Below, piece by piece: positions 22,273 through 33,056 of a stretch of DNA of 64,000 nucleotides (position 1 is the first letter of the stretch; each line of letters starts with the position of its first letter). The notes beneath the pieces were generated by a model. That model was not told the DNA's origin and ran no database searches. It was given only the letters and a program-made list of their open reading frames with translations. Position numbers and translations under genes: made by a program. The stretch is taken from assembly GCA_032622095.1 (NCBI GenBank), contig CP136069.1:12816450-12880449 (forward strand). The letters are read 5' to 3'. The DNA is from Siphonodentalium dalli. Lineage: Eukaryota; Mollusca; Scaphopoda; Gadilida; Siphonodentaliidae.

Positions 22273-22702
22273 CCGTTTCATGACGGGAACTTCCTGAATT
22301 TTTGCGAAAACCCTGTGCCAATGCATTCTCTTATATATGCGAGTCGACCATAGTTCACCTCGCATATATAAGAGAATGCATTGGCCTAACAAATTTTATA
22401 TTATTTTTTATAATTGTTAAAGAATGTAAGAAAAAATGAAGAAAATTGCTAAAGATTGTATTAGTAAGAAAATATTATAGAAAATGATAAAAAGAATGTA
22501 AGTAGACATGATAAAATATTATAAAATTGTTAAAGAATATAAGAAGAATGATAAAAATTGTTATAGAATGTGTTACTAGTAAGAAAAAATTATAAAAAAA
22601 ATATAAAATTATAAAAATTGTTAAAACTATTGTTAGGCCAATGCATTCTCTTATATATGTGAGGCAACCTATTGGCACAGGGTCTCTAACATCACGAAAG
22701 GG
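22273..22702. mobile_element. TTAA MITE type III (CATGACGGGAGC ends)
   Basis: The left end is TTAACCGTTTCATGACGGG and the right end ATCACGAAAGGGTTAA. A left core hairpin, an AT-rich middle with repeated TTGTTAAAGAATGTAAGAA and a truncated right hairpin lie between. Its right TTAA (22703-22706) is also the left TTAA of the next element. Confidence 0.8.
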
Positions 22703-22706
22703 TTAA

Positions 22707-22943
22707 CCCTTTGAGTGCCAGGTCAATTTTTGTATCAACCCATATACCCTGTGCCAATGCATTCTCTTATATATGCGAGTCGACCATAGGTCGCCTCGCA
22801 TATATAAGAGAATGCATTGGCCTAACAATTTTTTATTTTTTTTTACAATTTTTTTTCAATTTTATTAATTTATTCTTATATTCTTTAACAGACTTATTTT
22901 GTATGTTTAGGGCCGATGAGATCGGCCCCTGGCACTCAAAGGG
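22707..22943. mobile_element. TTAA MITE type I
   Basis: CCCTTTGAGTGCCAGG termini and TTAA on both sides (22703-22706, 22944-22947). It directly abuts the type III element. Confidence 0.9.
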
Positions 22944-22979
22944 TTAATGAATGAGTTATTCTATAAATATAATTCTTAC

Positions 22980-23167
22980 CTATCCTGCCCCTGTTTCTCT
23001 TTCAGCAGTCTCACCTTCTCGTCTAACGCACTAAACTCCTTTCTCCACTCACTATCAGGCCGTGTGTCTCCTGATCGCAATTCATGCTGACGATCCGCAA
23101 CTTCTCCATATGACAGATTAATCCACAAACAGAAGAAATATACAAACACAACCATTCTCCAACCCAT
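22980..23167 (-). CDS. First exon of a secreted coiled-coil protein (possibly C1q-type)
   Basis: The frame starts at an ATG (23167) and encodes a signal peptide: a basic start (MGWR), then hydrophobic VVFVYFFCLWINL and a likely cut after SYG. A charged stretch with heptad spacing follows (WRKEFSALDEKVRLLKEKQ). The exon ends GATAG at a good donor, GTAAGA, in phase 2. Mollusc C1q-domain and related lectin-like proteins often begin this way (signal peptide, short coiled coil, then a globular domain). No globular domain is seen, so that identity is inference. The next exon should lie at lower coordinates, where only partial copies of this exon occur (21434, 21815, 22235). Immediately 3' is a type I TTAA MITE. 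Confidence 0.55.
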
Positions 23168-23370
23168 GATGAAAATTCACTTCCTAACTTTACCAGTTCA
23201 TCTTTAAGAAGTATACCAACACAACCATTCTCCAAACATTGATGAAAATTCACTTCTGTGCAATAGCTTTAACAGTTTATCTATAAGAAGTATATCTACA
23301 CATCCATTCTTCAAACCATGATGAGAATTCACTTCTTAGCTTTAACAGTTCATCTATAGCAACCCTCCAA
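23143..23370. repeat. Three tandem copies of the exon's start region
   Basis: Units of about 80 bp contain AACCATTCTCCAA, CATGATGAAAATTCACTTC and TTTAACAGTTCATCTATA. The first overlaps the start codon of the minus-strand exon, so the 5' leader was triplicated. Confidence 0.75.
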
Positions 23371-23412
23371 TTCCATCATTTACGCAGTTCACTTGTTTGT
23401 CCATGGACTTTT

Positions 23413-23660
23413 TTGGTACTTCACATTTTTATCTGTGATTGTTTGAGGTTCATTTTAGCAGCAGATATATCACATGTTTTCTTCCAAGATTTAATATTTC
23501 TTATTAGCATTCAGCATCTTGCATCAATATATCTGGTATTCCACATTTATATCTATGATTGTTTGATCAGTATATCTGGTATTCCACATTTATATCTATG
23601 ATTGTCTGGTATTCCACATTTTTATCTATGATTGTTTGATCAGTTTCATTCCAGTGCTGA
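23413..23660. repeat. Tandem repeat, about 30-45-bp units
   Basis: About five copies of GGTATTCCACATTTATATC and TATGATTGTTTGATCAG. Coding-looking frames here are repetitive hydrophobic artefacts. Confidence 0.8.
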
Positions 23661-23739
23661 ATCGTGGGATATGTCACATATTTTCTTTGTATATTTGTTA
23701 GTTCAGTCAGCATCCAGAACCAATGTTTTCATTTCATGA

Positions 23740-23912
23740 ATTATATTTTATATGACATCCCTCTTTAAGGTCCATTAGCATCTAGAACCAATGTAGGTAC
23801 TAAACCAGAAATTGTTCATTTCATGAATTAGAATTTATATGACATCCCTCTTTAAGGTCCATTAGCATCTAGAACCAATGTAGGTACTAAACCAGAAATT
23901 TGTTCATGTCAT
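23740..23912. repeat. Tandem duplication of about 86 bp
   Basis: Two nearly identical units contain TATATGACATCCCTCTTTAA, GGTCCATTAGCATCTAG and GTAGGTACTAAACCAGAAAT. Confidence 0.85.
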
Positions 23913-24504
23913 GCTGCGGAAACGAATAATCAGTCTTTAACATCCAGTAAGAAGGATTAAGCAGATAGAGAATCCACCAAATAGAAGTTTTTTTCACTCA
24001 GCTCTCCTGTGGACCATCATAGCAACCTCGGCTTATAGCTTGCCATACCTCCGATGTTTGATCCACTCCCCCTATCACTGAATCATTGGTTTAACGACTA
24101 CTTCTATTCAGGGGGATTTGTATATGAATTGTTAGCCAGGATAACCACCTAATCTCTCATTGTTTATAAACAATGAATAGATGTATGTTTGAGATCAGCC
24201 ATAGCCAAGTTTACTAAAGTCATATAGATTATATCAGCGTTTTGTTCGCAGACTCAGAGTCTGTTTGATTTGAATAAATCAATATGTTCTGTCTCTGCTC
24301 TTATTAATCTCTTCTTTAGTCTGATCATGTATTTGAAGTCTCACATAGCTGCTCTTTTATTCTGAGTCCTGGAAAATTATAGAAAAATCTATATGAACTA
24401 TGAGGTTTTTGCTTGAGATAAATTAATAACACTGAAATGTCATTGAAATTTAATGGAAATATTTAATGCAAATTGCAGTGAACAAATTTTGTAATGAAGA
24501 AACT
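23913..24504. other. Unassigned sequence
   Basis: Moderately AT-rich, with no exon or repeat recognised. Confidence 0.4.
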
Positions 24505-24639
24505 TTCCAGAGAAGATGAGGCCTAAGCAGAATGAGTTCCCCAGAGGGTGAATTTGGTGAGCTATGCTGGATAGTATCATTAAATTCACCCTCTGGGGAC
24601 CTCATTCTTCAAATGACACCCATGCTATAATCAGACTTG
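24505..24639. mobile_element. hAT-like MITE, right hairpin only
   Basis: It runs from AGAAGATGAGGCCTAAGC through one hairpin with a shortened apex to the end AATCAGACTTG. Confidence 0.7.
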
Positions 24640-24900
24640 GCACTGATTACATAATTGTACCATAAGACAGTACAGTGTTATCCATTGATTAAGACAGGAC
24701 ACTGTAATAGCACCAAATCATCATTGTTTTGATAAGTAAGCACCAACTACTTCTGGTAAATTGTTATCCTAACATACCTGGACAAGCAGCCACTCATTAA
24801 CTATTAACAAGTATGAAGGTTTTAGTTAGATCTAGTGATTTTCTGAGAGATAATTGCTGATATACATGTATGTATTAAACTTTTTTGGCCAAACATTATA

Positions 24901-25253
24901 CAGTAATGCCCTAATTAACCCTTTGAGTGCCAGGGGCCGATCTCATCGGCCCTAAACCTACAAAATAAGTCTGTTAAAGAATATAAGAATAAATAATTAA
25001 AATTGAAAAAAATTGTAAAAAAAAAAAAAAAAAAAAAATGTTAGGCCAATGCATTCTCTTATATATGCGAGGCGACCTATGGTCGACTTGCATATATAAG
25101 AGAATGCATTGGCACAGGGTATATGGGTTGATACAAAAATCGGACCTGGCACTCAAAGGGTTAATCGACTCCATAACCACAGCAGAATTATGTGTAATTT
25201 TTCAGGATTTAGTCGGAAATATGGCTTGTTGACATTCATCGGAATGCTCTTGC
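24901..25253. mobile_element. Family A MITE, left half, interrupted by a TTAA MITE
   Basis: The left terminus CAGTAATGCCCTAATTAA is separated from TCGACTCC by the type I element. The arm stops at the apex (CATCGGAATGCTCTTG). Confidence 0.85.
24919..25160. mobile_element. TTAA MITE type I nested in family A
   Basis: CCCTTTGAGTGCCAGG termini with TTAA at 24915-24918 and 25161-25164. Removal restores CTAATTAATCGACTCC of family A, which shows the order of insertion. Confidence 0.92.
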
Positions 25254-25820
25254 TCCCAAAAACATCATGAGGTGGTCCTCGTAGATAAGACCACCCCCAT
25301 TTTTAGCGTACCAATACCATAGTATGGTACAGTACACATAGTGTCGACGTCCGTATTGACCATTCGTCGTTCATCTGTCTGTCTGTCTGTAAACACTTTA
25401 CGCATGGTGCCAGTATCAAGAAGCCACTATTCCTTGTCAACACAAATCCATTGCGGTGGATGGAAACCATTCATTTCCTATTGTGAAAACAAAGTGATGG
25501 CCATGCCACAGCCAATTAAGCAATAGAGTAGCCAGAGCATCTAAGTTTTATTAGTCTACAATGAATTATCAAAATCAGTTACATGTCTAATGAAACACTC
25601 CTAATTTCAGTTATGTATAATAACTGAAAATTTCAGGTATTATATATATTTGAGTGAATCAGGTATTACACATAATAACTGAACATTTCAGTTATTATAC
25701 ATAATAACTGATAATACATATTAACTATAACATATATATCTGCATATATATCTTAATACAAGGTTTAGAACTATCTGACCTCTATTGAGCATATATAGAC
25801 TCGTTTGCAATCAAAATTCA
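25254..25820. other. Unassigned sequence with CTGT run and palindromic AT repeats
   Basis: A repeat-like start (GAGGTGGTCCTCGTAGATAAG) and GTCTGTCTGTCTGT lie at 25260-25395. At 25600-25720 ATAACTGAAATTTCAGTTAT-type palindromes recur about four times. No exon is recognised. Confidence 0.5.
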
Positions 25821-25854
25821 TCAAAATAACCTGTACATGAGATAATGCCACATA

Positions 25855-27370
25855 CAGTAGTAATAGTAGTAATAAGGTTTATAGTCACGACTCCACAAAT
25901 GTGCTCTCGGACTTAACAATATATACATAAAACATATACAACACAATACAGATATACAACATAAACTGCGGCTATTTCTTAACTTTACGCAATGTGGGCC
26001 GAGGACCAAATGCCACTTCAAACAGGTGGGTTTTAAGTGCGGATTTGAACTCATTTATGGTTTGTGGAATCCTTAAGTGATCAGGAAGTAGATTCCACAG
26101 CTTTGGGCCAGCCACAGAAAAAGCGCGATCGCCACATGTAACCAGATCCACAGGTTTATAGACAAGTTGATTTGCCTTGGCGGACCTGAGGGGTCTGACG
26201 GGTTGATAGCGCTGAATGAGATCCGACAAGTACGATGGTGCCAGATTATTTAAACACTTATAAGTGAAAATCAAGACCTTAAAATGGATCCTCTGCTCAA
26301 CGGGAAGCCAATGTAATTTAGCTAAAATTGGAGTGATGTTATCAAATTTCTTTGTTTTGGTAACAATCCTAGCAGCACAGTTTTGTACAAGCTGAAGTTT
26401 CCGAATAAGGTATGTGTTGCAACCAAATAAAAGTGAGTTACAGTAGTCTATACGGCTTGTGATAAATGCATGTACGAGTTGTTTGGCCGTCTCTTCGTCG
26501 ACCACATTTCGCACCCTGCTGATATTTCTCAGGTGACAATATGCCAATCTGCAAACTTGCATTACATGTGCCTCCGCAGATAGATTGTCATCCATCATAT
26601 ACCCCAGGTTGCGGACCATAGTCGACTTAGAGACTGCACTATCTCAAAGCACAATATCGTGGGTAGTTGCTTTCTGCAACTGATGCGGTAACCCGATATA
26701 TATCAGTTCAGTTTTGTCAGGATTCAACTTAAGGAAATTATCAGTCATCCAGATTTTAATACCGGATACACAGTGCTCTAGGGATTCTCTGGCTGGAATC
26801 TCACAACCAGGGTTGAAATGAACGTAGAGTTGGGAATCATCCGCGTAAAAGTGAAAATTCAGTCCATGATGACGGATTATGTCCCCCAGTGGTAGGACGT
26901 AGATCACATAGAGCATGGGTCCAAGCACAGACCCCTGTGGCACACCGTACTTAAGTGCAAAAACATCCGAGTGAACGTTGTTCACTGTGACACTCAATGT
27001 ACGGCCGTTCAGATATGACCTAAACCAATCTAAGGCTACATCAGTCACACCGAGTCTGTTTTCAAGTCTCTCCAATAGCACAGCGTGGTCGATGGTGTCG
27101 AAGGCGGCCCTGAGGTCCAGTAACACCAAGCATGACACTTCCCTTTGATCCATTGACATAAGCAAGTCGTTTTGTACCCGAAGAAGTGCAGTCTCAGTAC
27201 TGCTATTTGGACGATAGGCAGATTGAAACACTTCCGACAAGCCAGTGGACGACAAGTATTCGCGGAGTTGTTTGGAAACAACCCTCTCTATCAGCTTTGA
27301 AATAAAAGAGAGGTTTGAAACCGGTCGGTAGTTACTTAGGACCTCGACATCAAGCCCTGGTTTCTTAGGA
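25855..27370 (-). mobile_element. L2/CR1-type LINE, 5'-truncated
   Basis: Minus-strand element: reverse transcriptase coding (27366-25972), a 3' untranslated stretch with AGCACATTTGTGGAGTCGTG, and a 3' tail of TTACTACTATTACTAC type at 25855-25872. It is truncated upstream, where 24 bp (CTTAGGACCTCGACATC and flanks) are tandemly repeated at 27335-27388. Confidence 0.9.
25972..27366 (-). pseudogene. LINE reverse transcriptase, one in-frame stop
   Basis: The frame opens in the fingers region (PGLDVEVLSNYRPVSNLSF). It continues through FQSAYRPNSSTETALL, the catalytic LLDLRAAFDTIDH (first Asp), the GVPQGSVLGP turn and YADDSQLY (catalytic YADD). The thumb includes LNPDKTE, LGYMMD and the late motifs YCNSLL, LQLVQNCAAR, LHWLPV and GPKLWN. 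This order is that of the L2/CR1 group. Reading is continuous from 27366 to the natural stop at 25972 except for a single TGA at about 26643-26645 after DIVL. The apurinic endonuclease domain is missing through 5' truncation. With intact catalytic residues and one nonsense codon it is a fairly young but inactive copy. Confidence 0.9.
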
Positions 27371-27387
27371 CCTCGACATCAAGCCCT

Positions 27388-27660
27388 AGTAATGCTCTAT
27401 TTAATCGACCTCTTAACCACAGCAGAATTATGGGTAACTTTTCAAGATTTAGTCTGAAATATGGCTTGTTGCCATTCATCGGAAAGCTCTCCCCGAGAGA
27501 AGAAGATAAAATGCATAATCAAGGTTCCCAATGGGTGTACATCACAATATTCACCATTTTGGGAACTTCAATCTGAGTCAATGCCTCCCATAGCAGATGA
27601 GGCCTAATCTGAATGAGGTTCCCAGAGGGTGAATTTAGTGATACTTGCCCAGGTAACCAT
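27388..27660. mobile_element. Half family A MITE joined to hAT-like fragment
   Basis: The left arm of family A (GTAATGCTCTATTTAATCG to GAAAGCTCTCCCCGAGAG) is followed at once by family B spacer (AGATAAAATGCATAATC, AACTTCAATCTGAGTC) and part of its second hairpin. Confidence 0.75.
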
Positions 27661-27684
27661 GTAGCGCATGTTTACAAAGAAATA

Positions 27685-27897
27685 CAGTAATGCCCTAAAT
27701 AATCAACTCCTTAACCACAGCAGAATTATGGGTAATTTTTCAGGAATTAGTCGGAAATATGGCTTGTTGCCATTCATTGGAAAACTCTCACTGAGAGCTT
27801 TCCGATGAATGGCAACAAGCCATATTTCCGACTAAATCCTGAAAAGTTACCCATAATTCTGCTGTGGTTAAGAGGTTGATTAATTAGAGCATTACTG
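27685..27897. mobile_element. Family A palindromic MITE
   Basis: Complete copy flanked by TA, apex CTCACTGAGAG. Confidence 0.9.
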
Positions 27898-28052
27898 TAC
27901 CCTGTTCTTTTAGACCATATACTCACCTTTAATTTGATATATCTTCCGCATTGATACGTGGAAAATCACCCAAGATCTATATGGATATGTGCAAAACCGG
28001 ACAAACCCTTGTACATATTACCATCAAATATAGCATAGTATTATACTGCAGA

Positions 28053-28489
28053 CAAGCCTGCAAATAGCATGTGTCATTTGCAGAATGAGGTCCCCAGAGG
28101 GTGAATTTAGTGATGCTATCCCGCACAGTGGGCTAGCATCACTAAATTCACCCTCTGGGGACCTCATTCTACTTAGGCCCTCAACTGCTATGGTAGACCT
28201 AGGATCAGATTGAAGTTCCCCAGTTGAAGTTGTTGATGATCACCCATTGGGCACCTCGATTATGGATTTTACCTTCTGGGGGATATAGAAACTTCCCAGA
28301 TGGGAAAACGTAACTAAAAACAATGTTAATTTGATACTATAGATATTTCCCAGAAGATGAGGTCTAAGCAGAATGAGGTCTCCAGAGGGTGAATTTGGTG
28401 ATGCTAGCTCGCTATGTGGGATAGCATCACTAAATTCACCATCTGGGGACCTCATTCTGCAAATGACAGACACGCTATTTGCAGGCTTG
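28053..28489. mobile_element. hAT-like MITE, full length (437 bp)
   Basis: Two hairpins and a spacer with AACATTGTTTTTAGTTAC in reverse. Exact 8-bp direct repeats ACTGCAGA flank it (28045-28052, 28490-28497). Confidence 0.92.
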
Positions 28490-28497
28490 ACTGCAGA

Positions 28498-29045
28498 ATT
28501 TATGCTTCTGAGGTCACACACACATGGTGAATCGTTGTGACAAGTGGAATTCTGCAGTAGGACTATTCTATATTTGATGGGAATCTGTTCAAGGGTTTGT
28601 CCTGGTTTTGAAAATGTGCACATATGATATTCATGTGCACAGTGTGTTTTGATGAATTTTGATTGCAAGTCTATGCTCAATACAGGTCTGATAAAGTTAT
28701 AAACCTTATATTAAATATTGTGGACTTGTTCTGGTGCGTGAAATTGATATGTTGTACTCAGGCGCCATGCCAACCTGTGGAATGTTACTGTGATAAGCAT
28801 TCTACTAACATCACAGAAAATTTCAAACAAATCGACCATACCACTCCATAGAAAACATCATCTGAACTATGCCCAATTGTAAATATTTACATCTCGATTC
28901 GGGACCCAACTTTTGGCGATAATCTTAACACAAATGATTTCACCATTGAGAGTCATTACATTTAATTGTAATTCAATTGAGTATTTGTCACTAAAAACAA
29001 GCATTCTGATTGGCCGAGAGCGGCTAACTTTTGTTTTCGATTCAC
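28498..29045. other. Unassigned sequence
   Basis: No element recognised. ATTCTGATTGGCCGAGAGCG near 29003 contains an inverted CCAAT box ahead of a CpG-rich stretch. Confidence 0.35.
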
Positions 29046-29255
29046 CGACATCGACCGCTTCAGCGTGCATCAAATCTGAATGTAGTACGGTCAAATTTCA
29101 TTGGCGCAGAACGAGTAGCGAAACGAGCACACCCGCGCGTTGTTGTCTATAGATACCGTTCATCGGCCGCTTCAGCTTGCATCAAATCTGAATGTGGCAC
29201 GGTACAATTTCATCGGCGCAGAACGGAGTAGCGAAACGAGCCAAACCGCCCCACA
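29046..29255. repeat. Tandem duplication of about 120 bp, CpG-rich
   Basis: Two units share CGCTTCAGCKTGCATCAAAT, CTGAATGTRGYACGGT and GGCGCAGAACG.GTAGCGAAAC. CpG density is well above the surroundings. Confidence 0.8.
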
Positions 29256-29416
29256 GGAAATGGTTACGGAGCAGTGTTCCGAGTAACGCAATGAACAAAC
29301 CCAATGATTTGTGCGCGGTGACAACGGCGAAATGAAAGTCTCGATTCGTGTCATGAAAATGACTAAATGATACTTTTTATACAGTTGTTTTGCAAATCCC
29401 TTGCTAGATTGAATTA

Positions 29417-29570
29417 CAATGGAGATAAACGTACCCTGTTTCGTTGTACATTCTGGGATTCGAGCATGAAAACAGTTTGTGAACTCGCCGGCAAGCCGGC
29501 TCGTTCACAAACTGTTTTCATGCTCGAATCCCAGAATGTACAACTCAACAGGGTATGTTTATCTCCTAAT
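29417..29570. repeat. Near-perfect 150-bp palindrome
   Basis: Arms of about 65 bp run from GGAGATAAACGTACCCTG through TGTACATTCTGGGATTCG and AACAGTTTGTGAAC to a small apex CGCCGGCAAGCCGGC. Only a few arm positions differ near the outer ends. No target duplication is evident. Confidence 0.9.
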
Positions 29571-29712
29571 TAATATATAAGAATGACCATATGTGTATCA
29601 TCAATTTGGATTAATGTTTGTAACAAATAACTACATGTACTTTGAACAAGATTATTCTTAATTTCTACTTGATCACCCTATCGGAATGCTTCACATCACT
29701 TTAAGGTATATA

Positions 29713-29926
29713 CAGTAATGCCCTAAATAATCGACTCCTTATAAACACAGCAGAATTATGGGTAACTTTTCAGGATTTAGTCAGAAATATGACTTGTTGC
29801 CATTCATCGGAAAGCTCTCGGGGAGAGCTAGCTTTCAATGGCAACAAGCCATATTTCCGACTAAATCCTGAAAAGTTACCCATAATTCTGCTGTGGTTAA
29901 GGAGTCGATTATTTAGGCCATTACTG
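29713..29926. mobile_element. Family A palindromic MITE
   Basis: Complete copy flanked by TA, apex CTCGGGGAGAGCTAG. Confidence 0.9.
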
Positions 29927-30036
29927 TAATCATGTGGGGGTTTTCGCACCAGGGGACCAACAGCTTGAACCCTATATACTATCCCATCTTCAACTTAAAA
30001 TTTGAAGTCGCAAGCAATATCCTTGGCTTTATTTAA

Positions 30037-30430
30037 CCCTTTACCCAACAGAAGGGCCCTGTGCCAATGCATTCTCTTATATATGCGAGTCGACCATAGG
30101 TCGCCTCGCATATATAAGAGAATGCATTGGCTTATAACACATTAAAAATTATAAAATTGTTAAAGAATGTAAGAAAAAATTGTAAAAAGTGTTAAAAAAA
30201 GATTTTTTTTAGGCCAATGCATTCTCTTATATATGCGAGGCGACCTATGGTCGACTCGCATATATAAGAGAATGCATTGGCACAGGGCATAACTGTAACT
30301 ATCACAATGTGGTCAAGGAGCCGGTTCCAATGATATCCATATTTGTATGGTTCTATTGAGACAGACCGAAGATATTTTAGGCTGTTGAAGCTTTATTTGG
30401 CCGGTTTTGGCCGGTTTGTTGGGTAAAGGG
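30037..30430. mobile_element. TTAA MITE type II (ACCCAACA ends)
   Basis: CCCTTTACCCAACAG and TGTTGGGTAAAGGG termini with TTAA at 30033-30036 and 30431-30434. Two full core hairpins flank an AT-rich middle. The right inner part has CCGAAGATATTTTAGGC and GCTTTATTTGGCC. Confidence 0.92.
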
Positions 30431-30434
30431 TTAA

Positions 30435-30760
30435 ACTAAAAACTCAAACTAAAAAAAACAACAAGTAAATTTATAACATACTTACAGCGTTGAGATATCG
30501 TCTTGCTCGTATGCGTTGTTTTACTTTTCCCAGGGCTTTTTGATCTTTTCCCCTCACAATAAGGACACTCCATAGCGTTTTATGTATTATAGAACACGGC
30601 TTTCATTTAATAGTCATTTGTTAGTAGATCGTAATCGGCATTGTAATGATCTATCTTTTTCTCAATGAAAATGAGAGCTTTGGGATCACATACTCCCACC
30701 CCTGGGCTATGTAAATATCCCATCATTTAAAAAGAAAAATCACATTGATAACAATCAGTG
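30435..30760. other. Unassigned sequence
   Basis: No exon or repeat recognised. Confidence 0.4.
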
Positions 30761-31220
30761 CAAGTCTGAGTTTAGTGTGCCTGTAATTTGCAGAATGAGG
30801 TCCCCAGAGGGTGAATTTAGTGATGCTATCCCGCATAGTGGGCTATCATCACTAAATTCGCCCTCTGGGGACCTTATTCTGCATGGCCTCATCTGCTATG
30901 GGTTACATAGACTCAGATTGAAGTTCCAAAATGGTGAATATTGTCATGTACACCCATTGGGAACCTCCATTATGCAATGTGTCGTCTGGCAATTTGGGGA
31001 TGTAGAGAAATTAAACTAAAAAAGAAATAGAATCTATGTGAAGAAATTTCTATAGAAATTTTATAATAAAGAAACTTTCCTGAGAAGATGAGGCCTGAGC
31101 AGAATGAGGTCCCCAGAGGGTGAATTTAGTTATGCTAGCCCGCTATGCGGGATAGCGTCAGTAAATTCACCCTCTGGGGACCTAATTCTGCAAATGACAG
31201 ACATACTAAACTCAGGCATG
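30761..31220. mobile_element. hAT-like MITE, full length
   Basis: CAAGTCTGAGTTTAGTGTG to AAACTCAGGCATG, with two hairpins and a spacer ending TTTCTATAGAAATTT. Flanking direct repeats are not evident. Confidence 0.85.
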
Positions 31221-31300
31221 CTATCTTGTGATGTAGAAACGTGTCATTGTAGATCTGAGAAAATACATCTGAATATTTGGGTAACCTGAAGCATATACAT

Positions 31301-31409
31301 TATAATGCTCTAATTAATCGACTCCTTAACCACAGCAGAATTATGGGTAATTTTTCAGGATTTAGTCGGAAATATGGCTTGTTGCCATTCATCGGAAAGC
31401 TCTCACTGA
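31301..31409. mobile_element. Family A MITE, left half only
   Basis: The left arm runs to GAAAGCTCTCACTGA at the apex. Confidence 0.8.
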
Positions 31410-31509
31410 TATGTCAATTCAGAATTTATAGAGCTTTAGGTGTTTAGAATTCAGCTTGTTAATTGTATTTCATGATGTCATTAATATATTCATAGCTTGC
31501 TGTAGATCA

Positions 31510-31640
31510 GGATAAAGTATAAAGGTACTGAATCCGATTCAATGGTCCCCAATCAGATTCCAACAACAACAATTTTTTTTAGAAATGCAGCTTCATTTAA
31601 TCGACTTATATCCCATTATATACACCTGAAAATAATATTT
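31510..31640. repeat. Dispersed repeat fragment
   Basis: AAAGGTACTGAATCCGATTC, GGTCCCC and CAACAACAACAAT match the terminus of the repeat at 20.87 and 45.6 kb. Confidence 0.65.
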
Positions 31641-31753
31641 TTTGTATCCAGTCCAGGTTTATTTAGAGAATATATTGCCGCTTGACAGAAAGAATTTAAG
31701 GGCATAATGTTCATGTGGCAGACAAATAGAAGTAGAAAAATGGCAAGAATTAA

Positions 31754-32109
31754 CCCTTTCATGATGGGAGCTTCCTGAATTTTTTAGAAAACCATTTTTA
31801 TATTATTTTGTTATGATTGTTAAAAAATGTAAGAAATAATGATAAAAAAGTGATAAAAAATCTTTAAGAATATAAGATAAAATGATAAAAATTCTTAAAG
31901 AATGTAAGAAAATGTAAGAAAAGATTTAAAAGAAATGATACAAATTGTTAAAGAATATAAGAAAAATTGATAAAAAATGATAAACAATTGCTAGGCCAAT
32001 GCATTCTCTTATATATGCAAGGCAACCTATTGTCGACTCGCATATATATGAGAATGCATTGGCGTAGGGTCTTTAATGTTGTGTCTGCGCAGCTCCCATC
32101 ATGAAATGG
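31754..32109. mobile_element. TTAA MITE type III
   Basis: CCCTTTCATGATGGGAGC and GCTCCCATCATGAAATGG termini with TTAA at 31750-31753 and 32110-32113. Only the right core hairpin remains; the AT-rich middle repeats AATGTAAGAAA. Confidence 0.88.
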
Positions 32110-32113
32110 TTAA

Positions 32114-32424
32114 GGCCATAAAGGTCATAGAAGACAATAGCTGTGCGATCCTCTTTATTCCTCCCAGTCTTGTTTGATCCCCTTATATTCCATTACACCT
32201 GCTTGTTTTTATAGAAAACAATGGATGTTTTTAGACTGACTCCCTGCTATTCCATGATAAACAGAGGAGCCAGTGAACAGTCTTTGTTTTTAATCTCTAG
32301 CTGTTAATCTGTTCATTTATCTTCTTAAATTCAGGAGTTTCCAGATGGGCGCCTTAATCTATTATTATATTAATAATGGATGATCATCACTGATATCATC
32401 AGGTGTGTTTGTGTGTGTGTGTAC
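32114..32424. other. Unassigned sequence
   Basis: No exon recognised; a short GTGTGTGTGTGTGT run lies near 32406-32422. Confidence 0.4.
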
Positions 32425-32779
32425 AAAACCCTTTGCCAGTGCATTCTCTTATATATGCGAGTCGACCTTACATATGCGAGTTGTTAGAGAATGTAAGAAA
32501 TAATGATAAAAATTGTTAAAGAATGTAAGAAAAAATTATAAAATTTGATAAAGAATGTAAGTAAAAAATGATAAAAATTGTTAAAGAATGTAAGAAAAAT
32601 GATAAAATTTTTATATAGAAAGCAAGAAAAAATTTCTAAAAATGATAAAAATTGTTAAAGAATGTAAGAAAAATTTCTAAAAAACGATAAAAAATTGTTA
32701 GGCCAATGCATTCTCTTATATATGTGAGGCGACCTATGGTCTTTAATGTTGTGCCAGCGCAGCTCCAGTCATCAAACGG
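32425..32779. mobile_element. TTAA MITE type III, degraded
   Basis: Two broken core hairpins, an AT-rich middle and a right end CAGCTCCAGTCATCAAACGG before TTAA. The left terminus is lost. Confidence 0.7.
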
Positions 32780-32845
32780 TTAAGGGCATACTGTTTATGT
32801 GTCAGACGATTAGATGTAGAAAGGGTAAGAATTAATATAGAATAC

Positions 32846-33056
32846 AGTAATGCTCTAATTAATCGACTCCTTAAACACAGCAGAATTATGGGTAACTTTT
32901 CAGGATTTGTCGGAAATATGGCTTGTTGCCATTCATCGGAAAGCTCTTGTGGAGAGCTTTCCAATGAATGGCAACAAGCCATATTTCCCACTAAAACCTG
33001 AAAAGTTACACATAATTCTGCTGTGTTTAAGGAGCCGATTAATTAGAGCATTACTG
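32846..33056. mobile_element. Family A palindromic MITE
   Basis: Complete copy flanked by TA, apex CTCTTGTGGAGAG. Confidence 0.9.
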
